Source of the DNA: Sabellastarte sp. h YS-2021 | Taxonomy: Eukaryota; Annelida; Polychaeta; Sabellida; Sabellidae | Reading direction: 5' to 3' | DNA length: 64,000 nucleotides | NCBI GenBank assembly: GCA_964017235.1 | Contig: OZ024931.1 | Span: forward strand, 20,126,189-20,190,188 | Shown here: positions 19,621-32,334 of the stretch, in pieces | Position numbering within the stretch: position 1 is the stretch's first letter | Layout of the letters: every line of letters begins with the position of its first letter | The notes under the pieces: model-generated | The model's database searches: none | Told to the model about the DNA's origin: nothing | What the model saw: the letters and a program-made list of their open reading frames with translations, nothing else | Position numbers and translations under genes: made by a program

Positions 19621-21240
19621 CTATTATTTTAAATGTATATGATATAAATCAGCAAGATGAACTTACTTTCAAACTTTGGTGATATTCTCAACGTTAAAAG
19701 TATTTGGTAGTGGTTGCCCTTAAGCTTCTTTCTGGAAGAGGAGATAGAGGGGGCATTCGAAAGAGTGGGGACATCAAAAGCAAAACTATGGTACAACAAG
19801 GAAATTACCAACACTCTGAATCTCTACGATATTGAATAGAACACTTGAGGAAACCAGAGTGAAGAAACATGTAAATATGTGTGGCTGCTTTAAACACATT
19901 AATGATCAACAGGAAGAAAATGCTTTTTTCTTAATTGCAGGAGTTAAACTGGTGCATCTACTAGAGTTAGAGACAATTCTAGCCACACTATTTTGGATAC
20001 AATGCAATTTGCAACAAATTGAACTTACAGAAATTCCTGAAAGGTGAATTACAGTAATCAAACCGACTACTGACAAGAGGATTACACAGAAGTATAAAAA
20101 CATCTTACATCTTGAGTGAAAAACTGTCTAACACGTCTGAAATCCCTGAGTTGTATTCACAACTGTTTACTAAACTCTAGACATGTCTGGATAAGGAAAA
20201 ATCAGAATCAAACCACAAGCCTAGGTTCATGATTGGCTAAGTCAGGCAGAGAGGACTATCCAAGATGTTAATTCGGAAACATGCTTTCTACTTATCCCTT
20301 AGTCCTTAGTATAAACTAAGAGTCAATTTGACTTTACTGACTGACAACAACTCTTCTAATCATTAAGGCACCTGTATGACTGTTGAAAGACAGAAGATGC
20401 ATTCTGCTAAGACAAATACACATAAAGCTAGGCATGTTTAGCATAAAAATAAAACTTCATGTCTTTGTGTTTACCACTCAACACTAACACTCAACTGAAG
20501 AGGGCAGTGTACAAGGAAAACAGCAAATGGCACAAAACAGAACACTGTATTATGCCAAACAAGATTTAACAAACGTCAGACATAGTAGAACCAGTTTTTA
20601 TCAATTGCTAACACTCAGTAAAGTTGGAAATGAACCATTCTAGAACAGAACCCCAACCCTAAACCATGTCTAAAGACAACTGAGTAGAGTCGAATGAACA
20701 ATGTTATCAAAGACGACGGATAGGTCAAGCCATACCCAGCAGTGGGTTTGCCATTTGACAAGGATAAGTGAACTTCAGTTTTCTCAGACTGGCATGAGCT
20801 GTTTAAGTATTGGATGTGGAACTGTTGTAATAGCTGCTAAGCAACCATGCATTAAACAGGGTTTGATATGAAGCTAATGCCAGGGACGGGGCGATAGTTC
20901 TTTATATCACCGGCTTGAAGAGAAGCCTTCTTTATAACAGTAACCATAGTAGTTGTGAAGCCATCAGGGACATATCCCTCAATGAGTGAGCAATTAACTA
21001 ACTTTGTGATTGATGGCTATAGGATATCACTGTATTCCTTGATGAGAACTTTTGGCCATGATTCGAACCGGTAGAATTTTCTTTGCTGAGTTTCCGGTTG
21101 GTTTATTGACATCTTCTGAAACAGGAGTAAAGGCAGTAATTTTTGGAGGATCAGAAGATACATCAACATTATTTTAAAAGATACAAGGAGCAAAAGTACC
21201 ACAAATTTCCGTAACAACAAAAAGAACAAAAAGTAAGCCA
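19620..21240 (-). pseudogene. CR1/L2-like LINE relic, RT and C-terminal part, minus strand
   Basis: On the minus strand, 20090-19960 gives LVSSRFDYCNS and QNSVARIVSNSSRCTSLTPA, and 19800-19730 gives FAFDVPTLSN. These are decayed forms of the motifs that are clear at 11342-11860. Farther upstream (21030-20700) the order and wording of the RT part resemble the better LINE copy at 7400-7050. Many stops. It may belong to the same insertion as the endonuclease fragment at 22980-23437. Confidence 0.62.
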
Positions 21241-22979
21241 GAGACTTATGAGACTCGTGGGTTGTTGCGTTACTTCAAAAAAAAACTATTTACGATTTTG
21301 CATAGATGCCTTTCTAGATGTGTGACTATTGTCTGAGATAAGTTTAGTATAGTAGTCTGACTTACTCTTGTAATTTGCTGACAGAGTCTTCTACGTAATG
21401 GATTCATAGCCCTTCACCATGTTATTTCAATTTGGCACCTCAGGGACTTTACTATATAGATAATGGCCAAGTGGCGCTCCATTATGTAAACTTAATGTCC
21501 TGAGGCCCTGAAAGGGCTGAAGGTTCATTAAGTTTACATAATAGAAGTGCCACGAGGCAATTATCTATTATAAAACCCTGTAAATTAAAACCAATTTATT
21601 AATTCAATAATTTAAAATCTTGTACCTAACAATCAACCTAGACAATCTTTGCAATGTTTCCTTTGGTGTGCATACCATATGGGGCTTTCACTAAATTAGT
21701 TGTATGGTTGTTGTTTTTTTATTTCAATACACAATCAACATTGTTTCATGATGTGTACCACTGGTTTTCCTTTATGGGAAAATATAGTTTTGGATAAAGC
21801 TTGAAAAGTTTTAATATAATCTGACTGCCACAAAATTTAATCATGGATAATGATGATTGATAAAATATGGATCTGTGACTTACAAAAAGCACTTTCCAGA
21901 AAAAATTAGACTGCTTATTTAACAATGTTGGGGATATTTTGCTGCGGTGAGTGTTTCATGTTACTTTATTAATCTGTGCTTATTTTAAGACAGTAAGCTA
22001 TTATTTTTGTGTTTCAGGCATTGAAAGTATTAGAAACTGGAAAATTATTTATTGGTTTTATTTTGTGTTGAAGTTTTTGGGTTTCTCAAGATTTTATTTT
22101 GTGTGCTTCTTTGTCTCTTAATTTGGAATCAATGAAAAATGTCTCCTGGAAAGATTGTCTCTTGGAAAAAAGCCCCATAGAAAGAATGCCTACTCCACAT
22201 TTATTTTGTATTGCAGTAATACCTCTTATGAAAATTAATCCACAACATTAATAACAAAATTCATTTCAACCACAAATAGTGTATCATTTTAGAAGTATAT
22301 AACAAACTGTAATAAGGTGAATTAAAATCTTTGTTTTAAACTTAAAAACATTAAAAATTTAAATCAAATTTAGACCCAGCAGTACTGCATTTCGGTACTG
22401 CATTTTTGCACTATGTTTTTGTTTCTCATTTTACTTGAGTAAATTTTGAGCCACTAAAAACATTCCTTTTGATATAGTATGCTGGGTTAGATTTTCACAG
22501 TGAGTTTGTTTGAAAGTTAGCTGCTCCTTTGATTAAGTTCACAGAAGATTATTGTAAAGTCAGATTGCAAAGAATTAAAAAATATCCAACTTTATAAATT
22601 AAATTGCTTGTTTTGTATTTGTCAGGAGGTATTTTTTCAAGGTACCATTTTTCCATGAGATATTTTTCCGAATGCTGAATGTCATTTAGAATTGAAAAGA
22701 CTTTGTTAATGTACCCACTGGACTAATTAATATGAAAGAAGTTGTGAAAACATTTCCATATTGAATGCATTGTGCTGAGGATGGGTGGCAAAGACTCTTT
22801 TGTTCTTGGCAGACTGGCCATTGAATTGAACCTCAATCCACTGTTAGAAAATAATGTAGTGTTAACTTTCCATTATGCAAAAATAATGGAGACTTGAGAC
22901 AATGGAAGGGTGGCCCATCTGGGTTTTATAAGTAAATAAGAATCAGACAACCAATCTGCAGAATCTTTCTTAGTATTTT
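21241..22979. other. AT-rich DNA with one fold-back element
   Basis: No gene was recognised outside the fold-back at 21437-21594. It separates two LINE pieces that share strand and order. Confidence 0.45.
21437..21594. repeat. Fold-back MITE or long hairpin, about 58-bp arms
   Basis: The left arm runs CAGGGACTTTACTATATAG, then ATAATGGCCAAGTGGCGCTC and TATGTAAACTTAATG. The right arm in complement gives CAGGGTTTTATAATAGATAA, then TTGCCTCGTGGCACTTC and TATGTAAACTTAATG. The arms leave a loop of about 27 nt (TCCTGAGGCCCTG...). Ends CAGGG...CCCTG suggest a non-autonomous DNA element. No duplication was clear. Confidence 0.75.
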
Positions 22980-23437
22980 CTAGTGGTGCATGCCTATCAA
23001 GAATGTCACCCGGGTCATGTACATATTGTTTATAGGGATAAAGTACAGGATTTGTAAGAGGCTTACAAATAGAGTATCTTTAAGATCAGACTGGAGGTCC
23101 AACAAGCTAATACGGTGACATTTCTTATACAACAGTCTTCTCAGATAATGAGCCACTGCATGATGAAAGGCAATGAAACATTTGACTTTTGCAAGATCTG
23201 ATACAAAAACCACAGATTTTTGGCATCAGCAATAGTATCGTGATTGCTGGGGGATAGAATGAGGTCGAGTATGTGATGATGCAAGGAGGTAGGCTGACTC
23301 ACTGACTGTTTAAGAACACGCCAGTCAAGGAAAGTCACAAATGTATAACCGTTACCAACAACATCAATGTGGATAATGAAATCACTACAGATATAATACA
23401 CACAATCAATAGATGACAAATACCCAACAAAAGACAT
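22980..23437 (-). pseudogene. LINE endonuclease (APE-type) fragment, minus strand
   Basis: On the minus strand the peptide includes DFIIHIDVVGNGYTFVTFLD, then QPTSLHHHILDLILSPSNHD. These correspond to the (G)DFN.H.D and PTH..GH.LDL motifs of the APE endonuclease of CR1/L2-like LINEs. A second frame continues with the linker (KKCHRISLLDLQSDLKDT). It is fairly well preserved over about 100 codons. Probably the 5' part of the relic ending at 19620. Confidence 0.72.
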
Positions 23438-24484
23438 GATTTCTGTTGTATCTTAGCTAATTGAACATGATCAGGAGTTTATATGTTTGACATTGTTTGT
23501 TTTGATGAGTATATCTTTATTATTCTGTTTCAATTGTAAATGGATGGGTTTATAGAATATATAATTATTGGACTGTCACACTATTCTGATGTGCTTAAAA
23601 TGAGGATTACTAAATTTTCAAGTATGTATATCTGTAATGTTTGTAAGGGCTCTTGTGTAAAAAAACAAGCCGGTACAATCATGCTGTCACACAAGCACGA
23701 AAGTAAATAAGTAAAATAATTAAATTATTGAAAACCATATGTGAGATGGTTGCAACCTCTCCCATCTCTGCAGGGTGTCTCAAAAAGTTTTAAATAGAGG
23801 GAATAAAACCTATAAAAAATTATTGAAAACGACTATCAACTGATTGTCTGATCAACTTCAATTACCTTGAAGTAAATCATTAATTACTTTGAAGTAAATC
23901 ATTAAATGCAACCTGGAGACAGCTGATTTGTGAACTTAGATATAATTTGACCTTTAACTTTTCATTATATGAACTTTAAGCTACAATGTCATCATCACTG
24001 CTGGGATATTTTCTAAGCAGACGAAAAGTAAATATGAGGTTATGAATGTCGCAAGTGGTACCAAGCTTCCACCTTGAACACATGTAGTTATTATGACTCA
24101 TAAACAAACTCGGACAAGTGTGACAGCGACGTTAGTCATATTTAAAGTGCTATGGCTCACCAGTGACTTGGAGAAGGGAATATGTATGCAAACGGATGCT
24201 TGAAATATAGCAAAATATCAAAATCCATCTGAAGTTTGAATTGTTATTGTATGTTGTGTCGTATTCTCAGTGTATTTGTGTATTGGAATTACCGTAGAAA
24301 GGATGAATTATATTTTCAGATATTACTTTAATAGAGAAGTTGCATGTTGTAAAATAAAGACCGAACTGTAGGAAATTTACAAGCAAATAATAAGTAGCCT
24401 TGCCAAAATGATTGTCCATAAATTTCCCCAATGTCTGTTTTAAGTGGTAGAATTAAGTGTTACTTCTTTGTTGTAACCAGTGTT
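23438..24484. other. AT-rich DNA without a recognised gene
   Basis: Nothing identifiable on either strand. A short direct repeat AATTACCTTGAAGTAAATCA / AATTACTTTGAAGTAAATCA is at about 23860-23902. Confidence 0.5.
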
Positions 24485-24685
24485 ACCGTGGCCACGGTGG
24501 TGCAGTGATAACACACTTGCCTCCCACCTCTGGGGTCAGTGGTTCAAACCCCAGACCCTATGTGGGCAAGTAGGTAGTTTCTCACCCGATGGTCGGCAGT
24601 TAATAGGACCGAACCTTGACCAACTGTATGTACTGGTTTCCTCTGCCCATAAAACTACTTATCATGATATGGCAGTACATAATAA
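24485..24685 (+). mobile_element. tRNA-derived SINE, copy 4 (diverged, 3'-shortened)
   Basis: The tRNA-like head is recognisable (GGCCACGGTGGTGCAGTGAT, then GGTTCAAACCCC as B box), and the body runs to ATCATGATATGGCAGTAC. The TTACGTCG part and the A-rich tail are missing. Substitutions are more frequent than in the other copies, so this is the oldest of the six. Confidence 0.8.
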
Positions 24686-25265
24686 TGACTCACCTGGTAT
24701 TCAAGCACACAATTCCAATGTAATCCTGATGGTGCCTGCTTGATATGTAAAGTACAGACCAGATTTTATACACAATACCAGCCTATTTAAAGACAATCGT
24801 GGCTTATGTCTATACACAGATTTATTGTGGATCGAAAATGGGTTGTATATTAAATGACGTCTGAGATGCCCCTGATATTTATTTGTTTATTTTTATTTAT
24901 CTGTAATAGGTATATCTCTACATAACAATGAGAGCAATTCTGAATGAAATCTAGAAGAGATACCAAAGAGCTTTCTTACACATTTTCGCCACTATTTGTA
25001 GAAAGATGTTTCGCTTGAGAGACCCCAATGAATACAGCCACAAAGAGACCAACCGTATGATTTGAAAAGTGTATGCCTGCAATGGTATGATAAGTGACTA
25101 AAACTATTTGAAACATGGTTAAGGCTGGGGGTTTATGTGTCTGTGTGTTGTCTCCTGTGCACTTATGTTGCATTGAGATGCTGTATATCACTGGTGAGGT
25201 CGTACCTACCAATGGCCCGCCTTGTGAATTCTTTAGTATGACATGACATGTGTATGTAAACAGAG
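24686..25265. other. AT-rich DNA without a recognised gene
   Basis: Nothing identifiable on either strand. Confidence 0.45.
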
Positions 25266-25269
25266 ATCA

Positions 25270-25480
25270 TGGAGGTGTTCCACTAGAACCGACCCTACAA
25301 CTAATTCTATGACTCTAGGGTCAGTTGCAAAAGTCAGGGGTCGGTGACAAAAATCCAGAAAAAAAAGGGTGGGAAAAATCTGGGTCGGTTTCATCTCCCC
25401 GACAGGTTGTAGTACAACCCGGCTTGCCTGGTTTCTAGAGGCCGACCTGACTTAGGGTATTACCATTACAGTTTTTGATG
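25270..25480. mobile_element. Harbinger-family terminal fragment
   Basis: The stretch GGAGGTGTTCCACTAGAACC, then GACCCTACAACTAATTCTA, is the reverse complement of the right end of the Harbinger element (12240-12313), with the same sub-terminal order. Only the terminus is present. Confidence 0.65.
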
Positions 25481-26929
25481 AATTGTTGGGGAAAAAAGAG
25501 GATCATAGGTCGCATAATCAACAAATAGAAAACTAGGTCAAGGCGGAATATTTGGATTGCATCACATGACCAAAACAGCAATATTGACATTTTCATTATT
25601 TAATCATGGTTTTCAGCTTTTTACTATAATATTATATAAGAAATAAATCATTATATCTCTAGTTCAGAAAAAAGCCACTTAAACTTGAAAAGTTTCATTA
25701 ACAATGTTACATCCTGTTTAAACAGGGAGATGTGCTTCTGACAATTGATCAATTGACAATGAAACCCCCTTGCTTGTTCACAGGGGTTTTGAGGAAAAGT
25801 TTGGTCACTGCAGTTTCCAGATAGACACTCCATGAAATTTGCTTGTGGCATCTTCGATACCACATTTTCATACAGAAAATACCTCCAGCCTACCAGACTC
25901 TAATAAAACTTGTAGCACCAGTTAAATCTGGCCCACTTAGGTAAGGCTCAAACCCTAGATCAGCTGCCCATTTACAGCAGAGCAAGGTAATTCCCATAAA
26001 ATTTCAGTAAATACACGTAGTTTAACAATGTATTTCTTTTCCAAAAGTGAGCAATAAAATTTAGATCTGTAACCAGGGTTGACTAAAATCTCCCTTTGAT
26101 CTTGTCCCTTCAATAGAGGAAGCCACACTATAACCACAAATGCCTTAAAAGGGATGTGCACACATGCGGACTTGTTTGGGTGTAAATCATTTTGTCTTAA
26201 ATGATAAGGTAAAATTTCTGTTGAATGAAAATATAGTTAAGATATGTAAAAATGTTGAAGCTCAAAGTGAAATTAATTTCTAAAACTTTTATTTATTGCC
26301 AACAAAAACACTTTTTGTGTGTCAGTCACATAAAATGGTAAAAAGTTAAATGATCTTTAATAATTTATAGGGATGTCACAGGTCCTTAGTAGCTGTGGGA
26401 TTGAAAATAACATGAGCTTAAATGAAATATTTACTTCCAGCACATACTTAAAGTTTGTAACCACAAATATTTAGAAGTCTAGTGTTACTTTTTCAACATA
26501 ATATGTTCATATAATGTACTGTAAAATGAAGTTTGCTTAGTGTGTTCTAATAGTCATCATAATAGAGTAAAGTGTTCAAATATAAAGTGTATTTTGGTTT
26601 ACAGTTCAGTATTATATATTTACAACCAGTGAACATCAAAGTTCCGTTTTACATATTTACTGAAAGTCAAACCAGTACACTTGTAAAATGACACAGGTCA
26701 TAAATCAGTAAATACACGTATTTACTAAAAATTTTAGGGAACACGCGTATTTACTGACAAAATAAGTAAATTTACTGATTTCACATATTTACTGTAACAT
26801 ATATAACCAATAACATCTTCTTTTTTGATAGTTTATAACGAATAGCACTAGACGATGACCAAATGTCATAATATGTGGTAATTTTAATCCAGCTTTGGAT
26901 TTTGAAAATGCAACGTTAACAACACAATA
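25481..26929. other. AT-rich DNA without a recognised gene
   Basis: No gene. Near 26700-26800 there are several near-palindromic AGTAAATACACGTATTTACT-type motifs of unknown meaning. Confidence 0.45.
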
Positions 26930-28290
26930 TGAAGGTAAAGCTTTTCTTCAAATTTATTTAAAAGCAGACATAGAATATCTGAAGTTGATCTTAAGAACTT
27001 TTTTGAAAATAGAAAAATCAATAAGTTAACATCTACAGACTCTCAAGGTTTGGGCAAACTTTTAACAGCTGACGAACTGTGGAAAGCATTTAAAAGTATT
27101 AAAAAAGATAAAAACACCTGGGTTAGAATGCTTTCCAGCCATTTTTTTTCAAAAATGTTTAGAGTAAATAAATGAATTACCAGTAAGTTGAAGTCATGCA
27201 CTGATTAACTGAAATGCTAAAGGTAATAAATAGAAAATCTTTTAAAAACTTGAGACTGATCTCACTTTTAAGTGTACTTCATAAGCTTGTATCTGGGATA
27301 ATAGCTAACTGTACTGAAAACTGTAAACATAAACTAATCTGTGATACCCAGACTGGCTTTATCGGAGGTAGATGCATTGGTTAATCCACTGGATTGGTAT
27401 ATGGTATTATAGAATACCTGGGAAATAAATAAAAGCCTTGATGGATAATGTTGACAGACTTTGAAAAAACTTTTGATTCTATGTCCTGAAAATTTATGTA
27501 ATAATAGTGTTACGTTTTAGTCCTAAACCTTAAAAGCAAATGTATTTATGTCAACAGTATATGTGTATCAGGTGATTTTTAATGTTTGATAGGTCAATAA
27601 CTTTATGTTTTATATGTAAACGGTAGCTCACTCACCCTATCTATTTTATTAAAACGCTACAATAAGCAGATAAATATGTGATAGCCACATATGCAGATAA
27701 AAACTACAGCTTATTCTGGTCAAGTTACCGTCAACTATATTTTCCCATATGAATATGACATCTTTGTTGACAATTATGCTTGTTTTGTAGTACATCAAAG
27801 AAACAATGTTGATTACATTCCTTTATTGGAGGTTTTACTGAACCCTTAAATAACAAATGCATCCACTTGAAATGTAAAATACCTGTTACAGAAATGATTT
27901 AGTGTGACGTGCCTTTTAAATATTGTAGAAAACATCTCTATTGTTTTAAAATTCCTGGGCTTTCTTTCTGATTATATAAATTGGATGTGACTTAGGAACT
28001 AAAATTTCACTGCTGTTCAAGCTGGAATAAAGTCAGCACCAATAACTTTTGCGAGAGGCTGCAAAAAAGGTATTCGATTTGCAACCTTTCTATTTGTATT
28101 TTGTGGTCAAATTTTAAGGGTATAACAATTAGAGAAAAAGAAGAAAAATTGTAACAATTGTAGATGATGTAACTCTCTTGTTAGATGGTTCACGTGATTC
28201 GCTTCAGTTTGCACTTAATACTATTGAAATAGTTGGATCCTTTTTGGGCCTCACAATGAACAAAAATAAGACAAAAATGATTTGGATTGG
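26930..28290 (+). pseudogene. Tx1/L1-like LINE reverse transcriptase relic
   Basis: Plus-strand pieces of an RT of different type from the CR1/L2-like ones. They include LTADELWKAFKSIKKDKNT (about 27067-27120), NLRLISLLSVLHKLVSGIIA then CDTQTGFIGGRCIG (about 27250-27380), and LTDFEKTFDSMS (about 27450-27490). Near 28110-28290 are GITIREKEEK, a decayed ADDVTLLLDGS and KNKTKMIWIGNE. The order is that of an L1/Tx1-clade RT. Stops are frequent. A Harbinger-type end follows at 28294. Confidence 0.7.
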
Positions 28291-28293
28291 TAA

Positions 28294-29700
28294 TGAGGGT
28301 GTTCCACTAGGGCCGTCTTGTCGGTAACTATGGATTTTTCGAGTTTTGGGAGCAATGTTTACAGAGTCGGTTAGGAGTGGTTGTATTTTCCCAGATGTCT
28401 TGATCGATCAGCCAATTTTCAAACATGTTTGACATTTCATCAACCCTCCATGACTCTGTATCTGGACCTTGGTTCCAGCCTTCTGGTAACCATCCTACAG
28501 TGGGTCTCTACAGCTTGTAGGACATACTTTCTGTTGTGTCCTATATTGTAACTGTCTTGTCTGGAAGCACTTCCCAGACTGATGTGGTTCAGTTCCTGAA
28601 CACCACCTCCAAACAGGCTGTATGCACAAACCAACAGTACTTGACAGAAAACCGGCCTGTCATAAACATAACCAACTTGACTTGGTCAATTCCTGTCTGC
28701 CACTATTGAGTCAGTAACATCTCAGCAGAACAGGGTGGGAACACATCATGGTAAGCCATAAACAGAAACTGACAAGGTGGTTACAGCAACAGAGAAGTCG
28801 GGAAGTGTGTAGGACAAGTCTCATTTTACCGACCCACGGCTTGTTGGCTATAAAATCTATAACTATATAAGGCGAGTCAGTATGTGAAATGTATCATTTG
28901 GAATCTGGTATCTGACAGATTGCATCTGGCAGAGTATAAGATAAGGCATTTGTTTTTTACAAATTAATTAGAATTTTGTGTTGAGATACAAGCTCGGCCG
29001 ACTTGTTTATAGGTATTTGTTTTTTGGGTTTTTTTTTTACAAATGCTACTTTTAAAAAGAAAAATGGATCCTAAAAAGGACAGAAGAGTAAAGAAGATAG
29101 AAGTCACCACAGACACACCTACAGAGTATGAGTTGGGGATACAGCTGTTGACATACAGAGGAGGGAAAGAGAATAGAGAGAGAGGAGGCGCAGAAACAAC
29201 AGAGGGGGGAGAGGGAGGAAGCCATGAGGGAGAAAATTACACACTCAGCAGAGGAGGGAGTGGCCGAAAAGCATGCAAGAACTTAGAGGAGTGACACAGA
29301 GGGTGGAGGGTGTCACAAGGTGGGGCATATCACAAACATTTATGTAACAGATGAGGAGGCCATTGTGGACTTTGTCAAGCATCATGAGGAACTCTAGACA
29401 AGACCAACAAGTACTTTAAGGACAAGGCAAGGAAGGAATGCCTGTGGGAGAGGTCGGCCAACAGCTGCAAGACTTGGTTCGAATCCCGAAGGACTCACTA
29501 TGGAGAAAACTCACCAATCCAAATCTGGCCATGCTCCCAAGAAAATGACAGAGGCAGAACAGGATTCAGGATAAAGTTAACTTCTTGAAGAGACACATCA
29601 GATGCAAGGGACTCAGCAAATCTTCAGCCTTCAAATCCCCAGCCCGAGGAGCCAGTGCATCTGCTGCCCCACACACAACATCTCCAGAAGTTCTGCGTAT
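28294..29700 (+). mobile_element. Harbinger-family fragment with MADF-like accessory region
   Basis: It begins TGAGGGTGTTCCACTAGGGC after TAA (28291-28293), matching the ends at 9363 and 54912, and shares GGGAGCAATGTTTACAGA-type sub-terminal sequence. A coding relic (about 29043-29660) has a basic start (MLLLKRKMDPKKDRRVKKIE), a purine-rich Glu/Arg/Gly stretch, then YVTDEEAIVDFVKHHEEL, TNKYFKDKARKECLWERSAN and CKTWF. This is the pattern of a MADF (Myb/SANT-like) DNA-binding domain, the accessory protein of many Harbinger elements. The right terminus was not found. Confidence 0.62.
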
Positions 29701-30785
29701 TAAAATGACTAATTGAGCCTAGTGCATTGTAATTAGTAATGTTTAATATTTGACTGATATATATACAATACTTTGTGAACAAGAGAGAATTATATCGTGA
29801 AACAAAATATGTTTGAAAGTATTGAAGGTACTTGAAAACAAATGCTTGTATTAAACATGTTTTCATTGTGTTCTGATTGATTTGACAGAAAATTAATGTA
29901 AATCCCAGATATTTTTCTGATATATTTAGTGATATGGTTTTACATACTCTGAAGAAGTGAAAAAAATAAGTGGTAAAACACTTGTTCAATTTCAATTTAT
30001 TGTTTTACATTCCTTTAAATAGCTTGGGCCATATTGGGACAAGGTCCTCAGCATTGTCATTTGTAGAAAAACACATGTTATGGCATGCCAACAGATCTTT
30101 CTTAAAAAGGCAGCCAAAAAGGCTATATCAAATTAGTCAAAAGACAATAGGTGAGTTTGAAAAGGTTACACCATTTATTGCATAAATGAACTTGTAAAAA
30201 ATCAGTTACCGTTTTCCAATTTTGAAATGTAAAAGGTTTGCAATTGACAATTGATTAAAAACAAAAACAAAATTATCATCTTCTTATCTAACAGTAAAAT
30301 GCATTAGTCCGGTGCAAGTGCTGAACAGTCGGACATAAATTTGCAAATTCTTAATGAACAGAAAACTTTGAGTATAAACATAGTATAAACACAAAAGTAT
30401 ATTCCATTAACAACATCAACAATGCTCTCAACGGTAATCAACCATTGTCTGATCCAGACAAAAACAAGTGACGCACAGTCTTTGAACAATGCACAGACAG
30501 ACCTCAGTGGGGTCACAGAAAGGTGCGACTTTTTGCATAATAGAAACAATACTGATCACACATCTAGGAGTTCAAAAAGTCAAAACAATTATGCAACATG
30601 ACAAAGTTAACCCTAAGTCACAGTGTTCCATTTTTACAGCAGGTCACTGATGACTTTGAAAAAAATCAGTTATTAAGAGTTTACAGGGATCATGCACTCA
30701 AGGTAGCCTTCAAAGCTACATACTACATTGTCATGAACACGATTAAAAGAATTTAGACCCCAATAACAGCTCTAAATGTCTTTGC
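29701..30785. other. AT-rich DNA without a recognised gene
   Basis: Nothing identifiable. It lies between the Harbinger fragment and a Ngaro relic, so eroded element sequence is likely. Confidence 0.45.
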
Positions 30786-31732
30786 AGATTTGATCCGGTT
30801 GTGGGAAAAAGTGATGCTTTCAACGCAGATGCACAAAATCCTGACAAATATGAATTAAATTTACATTTTTGTCCTTGTCACAGGCAAAAAATACAATGGG
30901 CTAAGGACTATAGTACTTTTAAGATATGGGATAGACAATGTCTGACAAATTTGGATTTATTCCTCTCCAACCAGCTACAGTACCTCATTCGTTAATGATT
31001 TACATTGGACTTTGACAATCAGATTGAATTATCACATACCATAGGTAACCATAGATCTGGCACTAAATACCCCCATGATCTTGAACCATACCTTACTGAA
31101 TAAAAACAATATAGTGATGTTTTAGGCCCATTTCGCAGTGCCCCCATTAAGAATCTCCTTGTATCCCCATTCATGACACATGAAAAACCAGGGGCCCCTC
31201 ATCACAGGTTCATTATTGACCTCAGCTTCCCTGCTGGTAAATCTGTCAATGCTGGGGTGGCTCCAGATTCAAACTTGTGTTGTAAATTTATGTTTATACT
31301 GACTACAGATTTGATCACAAATAAGCAAAGGTGTCCATATCTATAAAATTGACATACCCAGATCATTTAGACATGTAAAGATGGACACTTCTGATTATAA
31401 ATATTTAAGTTTGCACTTCCAAAGTTACTTTAATAAAAGTTGACTGCCTTTTGGGTTTTGTCTTGGCTCGGCCATCTTTCAATGCCTTCTCAGTACCGCC
31501 AGATATATAATGAGCAACAAATGCCATCAATATAACAACTATATTGATGATATAGTTGGGTATGCCACTAAATCCCAGGCACAAGCCTCTTTTAATACTT
31601 TGTATGAACTACTGTGATAACTAGGTTTCAAAAATAGTATGAATAAGTTAGTCAAACCCACCACTAAGGCTACCTGCCTAAGCGTTAAGTCAGACAATGA
31701 AATACTCCAATTGCTGTTCCACCTGAGAAACT
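30786..31732 (+). pseudogene. Older Ngaro-like RT relic, left half, host of a nested insertion
   Basis: Decayed plus-strand RT of the same family as 33332-35809. In order it shows NPDKYELNLHFCP (linker), then NLLVSPFMTHEKPGAPHHRF (about 31150-31210), DLSFPAGKSVNAG, and a decayed DIPRSFRHVK. A Y(I)DD region (NYIDDIVGYAT) is near 31540-31568. It ends in VPPEKL at 31709-31732. The sentence continues at 38590 with AEIKFTC.QW. Stops and indels show long decay before the young element landed in it. Confidence 0.83.
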
Positions 31733-31920
31733 GGGGGGGTGGAGCAATAGGCTCCACCCTAATCAGTGCACCACAGCGAAAAATATTCTTGTTAATGAAT
31801 TTCTTCGATAGGGTATAGATCTATTGCCTATTAAGTTTGCCGCCAAATTACAATTTAAGCCATTCAACATTGAAAAGTCAAAGGGGCAGGACGCCATTTT
31901 ATGGAACTGTGGAAATTTTT
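31733..31920 (+). repeat. Left terminal repeat A1 of the young Ngaro-like element
   Basis: 188 bp matching A2 with one mismatch seen. It opens with seven G and a perfect hairpin, GGTGGAGC-AATAG-GCTCCACC, at 31738-31758. The crossover with the target is at its left edge. Confidence 0.92.
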
Positions 31921-32334
31921 CTGTAGGACTTCATTTTAGTTTATGCCCTTCAATGTTGGATTGTCTTGGCGTATATGTGGATTGTTGTGTTCCTGCTTTG
32001 GACTCACCCTGAGGACGATTATCGAGCACAGAATCCAGGAGGATTAGTGCTTTGGTTTATGCGAGACTTGCTCCGGGATGCTGGAGCCACTGTGAAGGGA
32101 TGAGTTGCTTTTACATTATTTTAGTCATATTTTAATTCTTATTTTAGTCATTCCATTTTATCTTATTTTTATCTTATTATGTATCACTACTATTTACATG
32201 CATTTAGCTCGTTATTTCTACACTAGCGTGCACAACTCATCCTCTTAAGTGATCTCGTATTAATCAAAGCACACTGTGCTTCTATTATATTGCAGTACAA
32301 ACCATTTTAAAAACTAAAAATTGTGAACAAAAAT
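31921..32334 (+). promoter_or_regulatory. 5' leader of the young Ngaro-like element
   Basis: The 414 bp between A1 and the gag ATG contain no frame of note. Two polypyrimidine/AG sites (TTCTTATTTTAG near 32142; CTATTATATTGCAG ending at 32295) could serve as splice acceptors for a leader intron. Promoter position is not visible. Confidence 0.35.

Noticed and set aside
26640-26810. Possible small hairpin element made of TAAATACACGTATTTA-type motifs
   Set aside because: Several near-palindromes are present but no consistent ends or duplication could be defined.
29624-29995. 123-codon minus-strand reading frame
   Set aside because: Composition follows AT-rich DNA (Phe, Ile, Tyr, Asn), no motif, no splice signals; regarded as chance.
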